A program made the position numbers and the translations under genes. Positions 12,701-24,700 of a stretch of 64,000 nucleotides of DNA are shown in pieces. How positions within the stretch are numbered: the stretch's first letter is position 1; every line of letters starts with the position of its first letter. Source of the DNA: Cloeon dipterum (lineage: Eukaryota; Arthropoda; Insecta; Ephemeroptera; Baetidae); assembly GCF_949628265.1 (NCBI RefSeq), contig NC_088790.1:15008545-15072544 (forward strand). The letters run 5' to 3'. A model generated the notes under the pieces. The model did no database searches, was not told where the DNA came from, and was given only the letters and a program-made list of their open reading frames with translations.

Positions 12701-15700
12701 TATCTACCTTTGTTTCTAAATTTTATAATCTGACATTTGTCCCAATTTAAATAGAGAGACATTTTACCTTAATATGTTATAATATCACAAATGAGATCTT
12801 GGAATACGAGTAAATTTTCGGTATGAAGAACAATATCGTCCGTATACATAATAGCAATCTTTTTATTATCTTAATATTTGGAAAAGTATTGCTAACTAAA
12901 AACACCGCAAAATTTTTTTTGCAAATCTCAACTAGAATGGTAACCTCGTGAGCCTGTGCCAGTCGGGTTCAGTTAGTTCAGTATTAAAACCAAAAAATTG
13001 GTTAATCACAAAATATTCAGCTTTTAAGTCGTCCGGTGAGCAATTATCTCGTCTTTGCGTCACGTGCGTCAGTGGGAAAGCAGATAAGCGCAATTATTTT
13101 CCGGCATGTCGGACCTTGAAAGACAACTTTTCAGTTAGGCCACCTTGGGTCCGGGGGCGGTTTGCGATGTACCCGACGCTGTGGTGGGTGGCAGGCGCGC
13201 GTGATTGACAACAAAGGCCGCGTGCGCAATTCATAATTCAGGCTGCGGACGCGAAAAGGAGAAGGCAAACAAAACATTAATTTTGCAGCCAGCCGGCTTG
13301 CATTGCAACCCCCGGCCGCAACTGAAAAATAGAAGAGCTCTCGTGCCTTGCGGGTGCGAACGAATAATGGCGGGCTCTTCTCGCAGCTGGTCAGGCACCG
13401 GGCACAAGCAGGTCAACTACGTCGAAAGCCCTTCAGTCCTCAGCAACAACCACAAGCTTGCCCACAACAGAAAGCAAAGCTCAGAAAGCTTGGATTAATT
13501 ATATTCCTAGTTGAAATTCAATTTAAAATTACCAAGAAAGGTTACTAAATTGTTCTTCAAAGGTCAAATTTAATTTGGATTAACAAAAAATTTAGTCAAC
13601 GTCGGAAGAAGGGCAGAGAAAATGGAAATAGTTGACAACTGCAATATTGAATTTTATTCCTATTTCATTATTGATAAATTTATGGTGGTTTAACTTAAAA
13701 AAACTAACTATTAAAAATTGTCTTGATCAGCTACTGTCTTAAAATGTTTAACAATTAAAAAAATAGGGCCTTAAAGTTAAAAAAAAAACGATATACATCT
13801 CAGAACGCCATTGATGTCTCAAGGGTGATTGATTGATATTTTTAAAAAGATCCTTCGCAAATAAACAACAGTTTAAAATATTCTGGAACGATTTTCCTTT
13901 CTTTAATTTTTGTCTTTTATTTAGTTTTTGTACTTCTCATGTTGGAATCTAAATTTCAATTAAAGAGTTTCGTTCCCTTTATATTTTTGGTAGTGACAAC
14001 TTTTCTTTATTTAACCAAGGTTTTTTAAATATCTAAAACAGCTGAGGAAAAACCCCGTGAAAATATCCGGAGAAAACCACTAGATATTTTTTTTATCTTA
14101 TTGCCCTTCCTTTTGATATCGTAAAAAGTAAAAAAATAGTTTTTGCGTCATAAATCCGCAAAAACTATTATCAAAATCTGCTAGTGTCATCCCCTTTTCC
14201 CCCAACTTATGCTTGATTGTGATGGAAAGTTGGCAGCCGAAATCTGCCAAGTCGCGTGAAATTGGAACGCGGGGGAAAAATGGTACTGGCACGCGACCTG
14301 ATTTTGTCGGAACGCGCATTGAGATGCTTGCTAGTGCTAGTGGTCCATTATCGAGAGCCCGAGGGGTGGTTGGGCGCCAGCGGGGGGAGAAAGCGAGAGA
14401 GAGGGAGCGCTGCCTGCCAGCCACCCCCGTGTTGTGTGGGCAAGACGACGCATTCCGACCGTCGCCACTGCTCAATCCCAGGGCAGTTCACAAATCTCGC
14501 CTGCAACGGTGTACCAAAAAAATTAATTGAAAGTAAGATTTGCAATACATTAAACATCGTTAATTTTACATCTCTATCGGATGGTATTTGGGATGGCATC
14601 CAATTTTCAAATGTTTTAATTTTTGACGGGATTAAAATTTTTCCCTTGTTATGTGGGCACATTTTTGGTATAATTAATGAATTAGCTAGTGTTTGATGTA
14701 TGTCAATGACCAATGACCATACAATTTTTAGCACTCTTTGAGAACGTAAGTCATTGTTTGGAGCTACCATGTTGAAGTATAAGTTAAAATTTTTGTCTCA
14801 TAAATACTGCTAAGTTTTGACAGGTTTCCGACTAAAAACTGAAACTTCTTTACAATTCGTCTGAATTAAACTGTTAAATGAAAATTATCCAATATACTTG
14901 AAACGCATAACTACTTCAACCATTTTTGCAAATTCACTGCACAAACAACTTTTTGCTTCACCGAAACGGAAGTAGTTAACAAATTATTCAAATGGATTTG
15001 ACCTTCAAAATAATGAAAAGGGAAAGATATTTTTCCACGAAAAATTTATGGCATCACAAACTATTAACAATAATTATACAATTTACCTGAAAGCTCTGCC
15101 AACTGAGGTAAAATACTGTTTTTATTGCTACTAGACATCAGCTTCGTTTTGGCTTGGAATTTTTATTTCATGGATTTTGATTATTGTTTAAGTCCCACTG
15201 ATTGTGAGGTGAACATTTGCCGGCATTTTGAAGTTAGAAAATGCGCTTGTTTGCATTCAACTGTCGGTAATCGCCAATAATTTGATGCCATCAAGTAGAT
15301 TTCTCTCAAAAAATATATTCCAACATCGAAATATATTCACCTCAGTGGGCCTTGAATGGAAAACACAAATTTCAATGAATTTCATATTTAATAAGCCCCT
15401 TTTTCTTTTGCAAAAATTTCAAACTCGTTTTAATTTCTGCACGAATTGAATTGATTTCCTCGCGTACGTCGTACGTGGTATCTGTCGCACTTCCCTTGGG
15501 CACAGGCAGGTTGGTTGGAGGGAAAGATTGGGGTTTCGGGCGTGGAGCGGCGCTGTCGGCGCGGCCGCCGGTCCGCAGGCTCGGCCGCCTGCGCTCCGCC
15601 AGCCAGAGCAGAGTGGCAGCCGAGATTTCGGCTTGAGTGCAGGTGTTTGGTGCGTCGAGTGCGGACGAACGTGGCCCGACGAGGCCCAGATTCAAGGGGC

Positions 15701-18700
15701 CGGCGGCCCCATGATGGCCCGCGCACCCAAAATCAATCGCAACAGTGCCGCCTGACCTTTTTGTTTCGTCGTTGTGGACAAAACATGTTGCTTGGTGCGT
15801 CCTGATCGAATTAACTTGAAAACTCAGTTTGTTCCGGACAATCACTTTATTGAAACGCGCGCGGCAGTGCCTTACAATTGTTGTGATCTTATCATGGAGG
15901 AGGGCAGCAAAAGGGCGGCCCTAGCGTCACAGGAGACCCTGGGCGCGACATCGGACCTGACTGCTGATGCCTCCTTCAAGGCAAGCCACGCCACGCCACC
16001 CTGACCCTTTGACCTGCGTTTTGCTCTCACGAACCAACACGAAACTAAGAAGTACCGTTTTCCACGAAGCACCAAAAATTCTTTAAATCACTTTTTTAAT
16101 CCACTCCTTAGGTAGACATTTATCTTATCTCGATTTTTCTACAGTTTATTATACAAAATTTAATATGTTGAATACCGGTCTAGTCGTTTATTTACAATTT
16201 TCATTGACTTGGTTATATTTAACCCCTTGTAATTTTTAACTTTATTAAAATTAAAGGATCAATCAGTTAAATTCGTTTATTTTTTGTCGCACGGTGGTAA
16301 AAGAAATAGAGTTTAGTTTATCAGATTGAATATGAAAAGCGTAGCCGGGTTTTAGCGATCGATCGTGTTCTGTCAAAATTATTGTTTACCTACGCACGCC
16401 CCTAATGACAAATAAGAGAAGCATGATAATGACGCGCTCAAGTTCGATCGAATTCCGCTAATCTCTAAATTTGGTCGCCAGCGAATATACATTTTACTTC
16501 TGGGCGTCTGCGTTGCATTACATTTTTCCTGCGACCGCGGATAATATTCAGTGCTGACGTCACTTCCCAACGACCAGATTTCGCATATGCGGCAAATAAA
16601 AGGCTGGTTGATGAATAAATATCTCAGGCTTGGAAAGTTTTAAATGTGTTTTCTGATTTTTTGTCGGTTTTGGGCTTCATTCAGACAGTTTTAAATCGGT
16701 TTTGGAGCCAATTTGGACGTTTATTTACCCATCTTTAGTGGTCGATTTTCTTACCAAAGTATCACGATTTACGGGATTAACTTAAAATTGCATTTATTTT
16801 TGTTCTCATAACAGGATGCTTTCAGGTGATTTTCACCTCATGGTGATTTTCACGATGAAATTTGATTTAAAATTCAGACTAAAGTAAATTTTAAGGTCCA
16901 TAAAAGCTCTTTCTGCTCCAACTCTGTGCTACCCTAAAACTGACTTACTTGTAGCTCAACAAAACCTTGAAATTTTTCGTAAAAACTGTCCCTTAAAACC
17001 ATTTTTTTAATTTAGAGAAGTTGAAAGCAGCAATCTAATGAATTGACAAAAATACATTTTTATGCAACGAGTTGCTATAGCAAAACGTGGGTCAAAATGG
17101 TTAAGCTTTTATTCCGGCATGAATCTGACTTTTTGTGTTAAAACAAAAGGGTGAAGAATGTGGCCTTTGCAACGTGGACTCGTCAACCGTCGAAACGGCG
17201 ACGGTGCACCTCGAGTGCAACAACAAGGTCTTCGGCAACGACGCTAGTGAGATCCAAACGCCTTATTCGAATTACGCAAACATGTTCCAGGTAATTATGC
17301 CTATTGCGTCGCCAACCCCCGGAAAAACAGCCCTTGTCTCGCGACTGACAAGGGCAAAATGACAAAATAATCACGCACGTGCAACCTCTGACTCGCAGCT
17401 GCGGGCGAAAGCGCAAAAATGCGGGCTTCTATGTTTTCTTCGCCGAATTTGTCCCACCGCAGTGTCAAATTTTATTCCTGGTGTGCAAATTCCCACAGTA
17501 TTAGAGGTAAAAATGATATGGCCGCGTTGTGTTTCACTCTTGAATTCCAAAGCTTAGTTTGCGTGTCGAAATATAATTGATATTTAAAAAAAATATCGCA
17601 TTTCTTATGACTCCAGTGAGACAGCCAATTTTTGTTCAATTTATTTAATTAAATCGCTAGGAAGACTCTTTACACACAGCTTTTTTGTGTCTTAAAGTAT
17701 GGTGGGAACGAGGTATCAAACGTCGGATCCTTGTAGATGTTCGGTTGAAGAAAGAAACATTCCCCAAGGATGCATTGATGCCGTGCTTATTTCACTTCAT
17801 GGTAGCAACTGCGTCCCAAACTCGGCCGTAACACTGTAGAAACGAATACCTGAACGAGAGCACTGAACTCGCTAACCGACGGAGCACAAAATAAAGCGAG
17901 AGAATATTTCCAACATTTGTAGAATTTAAACCGTTTTGATTTCATAATTTAAAACAAATATCTGACCATCTAAATTTTGCTAGAAAAAAACAAGCTTATA
18001 AAATTTAAAAATAACTTTTTACAAAAAATGCTGTTTATACGTGTTTTGGCTCCAATCAGACGTATTTTATTCGGGTTAAGATCCAATTCAGTCGGTATCA
18101 TACCCAAAATAAGTCGATTTTTTAAACAAAAAATCACGAATCTTACAGTCTAAAATATTTTACTACAACTTTACCGCCCCAACAACTGACTATGTAGCTC
18201 AACAAGACTATTTACAATTTAGTCAAAATTGTGTCTTAAAATCGACTATCCAACTAACTAATAAATTAGTGTGTAAATGCGCGAATAAATTTATTTACAG
18301 AATTATCAACAATGTTCAATCTCCGTGCAAATCGCTCAAAGGATGATAAACAATGGCGAAATGCAACAGACCCTGCAATCAGTATTGAAGCCAAAAATCC
18401 TGTTACGCGTGCAAAAATATATTGATGTTCAAGGGAGCTTGGTACGTGCGGCACGATCCGCTCATATTTCGAAGGAAATCCATGGGGATAGCGGTGGCCT
18501 CGAAATTCAGTTGATCGATCCCAATGCGGAGGTCCTCAGCCATTTACTCCGAAATTACTGTAATTCCGCCACTCGGTGCTGAAAGCGATCTGCAGGCGGT
18601 CCGTGTGTCGTTAGCACCTCGCGAATTTAGCTGCTATTTGGCCACTCTTCTTCGCTTTAAGAGACGCAAATTGGAACACTAAATGCCGCCCGTGAGTGAT

Positions 18701-21700
18701 GTAATGTAAAATGCACTCACTTGCCGCCGAGCTGAGAGTGCGTGTCACTGTTCGCTGCGATAAGACTCAGAATTGCTCGTGCGAATTGGAGTAATTTCCT
18801 CGCACGCAGACTTCAAACAAAGCCTCAAGCCCAAATAGTGTCATGCAGATCATAAATAAGATAAATAATGTGTTATATATTTTACCGCGAGAGGATAGAA
18901 TAAAACCAAAAAGATATTGTTAAAAAAATCAGAAAATTTTCTTTGGTTTAATTTTCAATATAAAGGGATTTTACTTGAAAACTCCGCATGCCTTCCAAAT
19001 TCAAAACCTTTTTTCATTAAACGTGTAAACTTTTATGTTTTAAACATTAACCAATGGACAAAAATTTTAGATGTATATAGTTCATTGTTTTCAAGTTACG
19101 GAGGTAACTAAAAATTTGGAAATTTTAGATTTTTAATTTTCGATCAATTTTAACAAAATGAATCAACCAGTAAAAATATCAGAAAACCGTTTATTGCATT
19201 AAGGTCACTGTGGGCCTCTAAAACATTATGAAATTCATGATTTTGCTGAAAATTAAAACACGACATTCTTAAAACTCACAAAAGTCGGTATGCTTTATTT
19301 AATTTTAGAATAAATTAATATTGCTAGTTCTGTAGGAATGCATTATAAAAATTGAAAACAAAATGTGAAAAAAAATTTTGAAACGGTTATCTGCTGGTGA
19401 AATGGAATTAAACTTTTGAAAGTTTACCTGAAACAGAATTTTATTTAAAGATGACTTTAGAAAAAGTTGAAATTCCGTGAATTGTCGACTTCTCATGCTG
19501 ACTGCGGCTGTATATTAATTATTAACTTGTGCGAGTTTTGCGCCCAACGAGGGCGATTATGCAAATGGGGGGCAGGCAAGTGAGTTTGCCGGCTCCATGT
19601 GTGTGGTGCGGTCGTGCTCACAAACGACGCTGATTTATTTTTAGATAATGGCTTTTATTATGTAAGCAGCCCCACGCGTGCTCAGTGCCGGGGCAGCAGG
19701 TGCGAATCCTAAATCCGCTTGTAACCTTTCACCAGGCTCACCTTGCCGGGGAGAACCCTGGAATCAGGGTCCACACGAAAAGTAAAAGGTTGGAAACTAG
19801 CAGTCATACTCTGAAAGTAGATACAAAATGTGGAAAAAATAATTATCATGACAAGGAACAAAGAGAGCAGTGAATTGGGGCTTCTTTTGAAAGGGACTCG
19901 AAATGTCTACCTTGAACTTATTTATAGTTGGTTAAACCGTTGCCGCAGTCTGGCTGTCCGCTTTCGAGCCAAGCCGTGATTGATGTTGGTCTGTCCTTTT
20001 CCCCACTTTTGCCTGCAAATGCTGGTCCATTCAGATCTGCCAGATTAGCACGTTCGTCCAACGCCGCAACGCCTGTTTCGATCGGTGTGGCTCGAAAACA
20101 AACCGGGAAACCGCAGACTAATTGTTATAACCACAATCACATTTATTTTAAATTTTCTGCATTTTTTGTAAGTTAGAAGTTTCAGGATTTTAGACATTTT
20201 TTTTTACATCTCAACTTGGATAGAGCTCAACACTTGATCTATTTTTAAATGATGTTTTGCCAGAACAATATCTTATGGAAAAAGAATGTACGAGAGTTCA
20301 CACAGCAATGTTATGTAATCGTCCGGAGTTATTGTTTCTGTTTGTAGATATTGCTATTTGAAACCTGCCTGAAACCTAAACGCAGGCGGAAAACTGCTAA
20401 CATCCTGTCAATCCATCTGCTGCGCGCCTATATATTCGAGTTTATCGCAAGTTTAATCGTGCATTCGTCAGTAAATGACTTTGGTGTATTTTAGCTGCCA
20501 AGAAGTGTTCGCTCTCTACTCATGACAATTTTTCCTCAATGTTATCTTGCAGCTTAACGAAACATTTCGCTTGTGTTCTAAAGAGTGCTCGTTATCGTAA
20601 CGGGAAAATTCGCAATTTCACAGGGTACTGCTAATATTAATTTCTGCAAAAATGCTTTCGTTTAGCTTTTAAATAACTCAAATATATCTGTTCTATATTA
20701 AATACTAAAAATCGTCACAAAGGCTTGTGCCATGAAATAATTTCTGTTCGAGGTGGGTTATGAAGGGCATCAATTGAATTCTGATTATATGAATGTTAGA
20801 ATTGTTGACTACAATTAGCATTTGATTAAATTGTTACGGTTTAATAATCAAATCAGAAACCAAGTAAAATTTAAGAATTGGCCAAATTTATCGAAAATAT
20901 AAACATGGTTTGTCCGTAAATTTTCGCTTGATATACCTCTCGTTTCGATCTATGCAACGTTGTGTGAATTTTTTCCTCCTGACGATATAATGATTTTCAA
21001 TATGGAGACATAGCTCGTCGCTTGATTAGCATGCGAACTTTAGGTCCGATTTTCTCGGAAATTGAAGAGGCAACCTTGGAAAAAATTGGCCCTCCCAATT
21101 TTCAGAAAATGTTTTAGGTTGAGGTTAAAATTATTTTTATGAATCTTGAAGTGCGCACATCCCCTTTTAAATTTATGCTATACCTTTAATGAAATTACGT
21201 CCAGGTGTCTGTGTCTGTTGTTCCAATATATATTTTTTTTTTTTTTTTTTTGGCAAAATGAGATCGTGGTTACTGTGGATTTGTACAAGTGATGCTAATA
21301 ACCATGTTTACGCGGATCAACACGCTAATTGGCCACGTGCTTGTGCCAAGCCAAAAGCATAATCACGCGGCCGCTCATCTCTCATCTCGGCACGATGCAT
21401 CGCTACATCAATATTCATCAAGTGGGCCGCGCAGACACATTTTGGCACTCGCTTTTATTGCGGCAAACAGGCCAATCATGATCTCGTTGGCCCACTTGAA
21501 CTGACGTCTCTTCATCGCGTCCAAATTAACCCTTTACCGTGCGCAAATTGATGCAGTTTAGAGGCCTACTCCCGATAGAATTATTGCTTTTATGGTCAGG
21601 TGTATCTTTATCTTGTCCAAATTAAAATGAATTTTTTTATTATTTCATAAAACCTTTTCTTTGTCAATGCGTGGAACATGATTTTGTTGCTTACAAGTTT

Positions 21701-24700
21701 TATCAATTTTGCTTCAGTAGATCAGGTAAGATATTTTTCGAACTAATACGCAGCCCACAGCCGCCAGTGAAGCTACACCAGCCGAACAAAATACAAAAAA
21801 ATGAGGATGGTGTGCTCATATGAAGATTTAAAAAATGTCCAAACTCTCGTGGAAGAGCCCTTAAATATGAATAAATTATATTTAAGCTAAAATGCAAACA
21901 AAACAGAACTATTTTAAATAATTGAATATGTTAGTTTTCTTTATTTTCATTCTGTACAAATTTTTTACTCTTGGAGTTTACGGTCCTTTTTGAATAAGAT
22001 GCAATTTCATATTTACTACCATAATATCATTGAAAATTCCCTCAAACATAAAGTAACTCCTTTCATAATCATTAGTCATTATTTTGGCCCGCTAAACGTG
22101 CGCACGAAAACGCTTCATAGAAGTTGCATGTCACTGTTGCTTCCCAGAAATGATCGAATCTGGCCAGCGCCGTATTGATTTGGCATCGATTGTCTGATTG
22201 GCTGCGGTATTGTGCTCTGCAGAGAAGCAAACAATGTGTCGACAAAAGTGACGGAGGGACACGTTGAATTTTTCAACATTGCGGGTTCGAATCTCGCTGC
22301 CACCGTTGTTATCAGATAACTCTGCAGCTGGGCACTTGAGTGGCAGGTCTGGTGGCATGCCGATCAATAACCACACACACTTGCATATAAATACCTTTCG
22401 TTTTTCGGTCGGTCCAGATGATAATTAAGGAAAGACGTGAAAAGCGGGGATATTTTTATGAAAAGACTGAAATTTAGACGTTTGAATATTTTTTCTGAGC
22501 TCAAGGGACCTCTATTGATCATGCAATTTTAATTTTACAGAACCGCCTAAACTGTCTTAAAAACTGTAAAATCGATAAAAGTCAGTGATCAGCCAAGTTG
22601 TTGGTTTTTATTGCTGAAGCAAGATCCCTTTTGTTCAAGAAGTTTTTATTATAATTGAAATATCCAACCTAAAAAATGCTGTTGGTCTTTTTATCCAGAA
22701 ATACTTTGATCATACAAACAAATAGTCGATTCTTTTTTTTTAAAGTGAAAAAATATAAAATACCTTAGCGGTATATCCATGTGAGTCTGATGTTCTTTTC
22801 TCCTCAAAGAAGTGTTTGGAAAGGGTGAACAAAGAAAGGGCTTCTTCCTTTCACGATGCGCGGCTTGGAATGGATTGCCCACCTAGGCGTCTTTTGTTAC
22901 CTCTGCTCTTTGTGGTGACACCGATAAATATTTCACAAATAATACAGAACAAGTGCCAAAAAACGAGCCGCTTTACATTTCCCTCTTTCTTTTTCTTGTC
23001 CCAAATTTCACCAAATCGATTATTGAATTGCTCGCTGAACCGAAAACACGCTTACTCTTTTGACATCAAGTGTCTTTTCTGTTGCAGTCGTCTGGAATTG
23101 GAGAGCCGAGTGTTTTTCACGCGCTCGTCGTTATTTTTCTTGAGTTCTTCGCTTGGGGACTTCTGACTGTACCAATCATAGCTGTGAGTATCTATACTTC
23201 AAGAAAACAAATTCAACACATCTGTTACTCAAAAGAGTTGATCTTTGCAATTTTTAAAGATTGTTTAAAATGTTTTCATGTTTAAAAGAAATGAAAGTAG
23301 ATAAAATGAGTTCATATTTAAAGTTGAATTAACAATTTTCATGTTTATAAAATTTCAAATTATATTCTCAATGGCATTAACGTTTCTTTCTTTCGATTTT
23401 GTATCGTTATGTATATACATATATGGATAAAATTAATAAACAAATAAGTGTTTCCTTTTTATTTTTACACTGCTGTGAAGCAAAAGGTTGAAAAATTGGC
23501 TTTTTCGTATTAGATAAAATTCGTCTGAATTGGCTGGACTTTGAAATTCAAAATCAAACATTTTATAAAAAAATGAATAGAAAGAATTATAAATAAAAAA
23601 TCCATCGTTGATATTTTTGCTATCAGGTCGGAACGAAAAATTGCCACAAAAGATGCCATTAAAATTTTTGTTTCATCTTAAATTTAATTTTTTCTCTGCA
23701 TACCGAGTTAATTACATATAGTATAAATTCGTTTACGAAGAAAGCAGAAGTTAAATAATTATGAATTTAATTAGACTTATCAGTGCAAAATTTCTAACCC
23801 AATTTTTGTGGACAGGTGCTAAATGACACATTTCCTGATCACACCTTCTTGATGAACGGTCTAATCATGGGCATCAAGGTGAGTCTAGTACGAAAAAGAA
23901 AAGAAAGAAAGCTGACGCAAATCGGTTGTAGGGATTCCTCTCGTTCATGAGCGCACCTCTGATCGGTGCATTGTCAGACGTATGGGGGCGCAAGTTTTTC
24001 CTGCTCATCACCGTCTTCTTCACGTGCTCGCCGATCCCCTTAATGACCATCAACACGTGGTGGTTCTTCGCCATGATCTCCATCTCGGGCGTGTTCGCCG
24101 TCACCTTCTCCGTCGTCTTCGCCTATGTCGCTGACGTCACCGAGGAGAGCGACCGCTGCCTTGCCTATGGACAAGTGAGTCGTGCATCCCTATTTTTAAT
24201 TTAAAAAAGAGCCTTTGTTCCTGATGAATATGGTGTTTTTTAATTGGTTTTTGTTCATTCTATAAGAGAAATGAAACACTAGTCAAATTAAATACATAAT
24301 TTTTAATGTGTTAAAATGATTATGGTTGGTTGGAAAATTATTAAAATACGTGAAGTACTGGAACATTATTTTTTTCACGTTTTTGGTGAAATCATTGATA
24401 TTTATCAAGTTCTACTTAACGAGCAACAAAATTTAACCAGCAGATATTTTTTTGATGCGACGCAGATTGCTAGTTATATTATTGAGCTCTAAAGATTAAA
24501 AAGCCTTACTTGATTTCACATATGAGGCTTTGATTAATATCAAACTTTCAAGCCAGTTTCCAATCTTAATCAATCATGATCATACTTATTGTTTAGACTC
24601 TACTTATCGTTGTTCTAATTTTTATTTCCTGGAAAAGTCTAAATATCCAGCCAAAAAGTAAAAAATAGGAAGTTTCATCAGCTTTCAGAAAATTATTATG

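Larger units (their letters stand above)
9828..23087. other. 13.3-kb first intron of MFSD14-like gene
   Basis: This is mostly AT-rich intron. It holds LINE remnants (about 11.3-12.9 kb), a pair of diverged repeats (16.65-17.0 and 18.0-18.25 kb), a candidate nested exon set (15.9-18.6 kb), a poly(T) run near 21230-21251 and GC-/CpG-rich islands at about 13.03-13.46, 14.22-14.50, 15.45-15.76 and 17.15-17.46 kb. A CACGTG E-box sits at 13061-13066. First introns with GC-rich islands often hold enhancers or alternative first exons; nothing here proves it. Confidence 0.6.

Noticed and set aside
14213..14770. Open frames of 105-146 codons on both strands in MFSD14 intron 1
   Set aside because: The frames are mutually exclusive, cross a GC-rich island, and show no domain, splice partners or coding periodicity that I can see.
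21230..21251. Long poly(T) run as a retrotransposon tail
   Set aside because: There is no LINE or processed-gene sequence on the expected side and no flanking duplication; a simple homopolymer is enough.
22225..22303. tRNA-like T-arm and B-box (GGGTTCGAATC) on the plus strand
   Set aside because: The T-arm folds (GCGGG/CTCGC), but the expected 5' acceptor strand GGTGGCA is absent and no D-arm or 7-nt anticodon loop fits. At most it is a SINE or tRNA-pseudogene relic.
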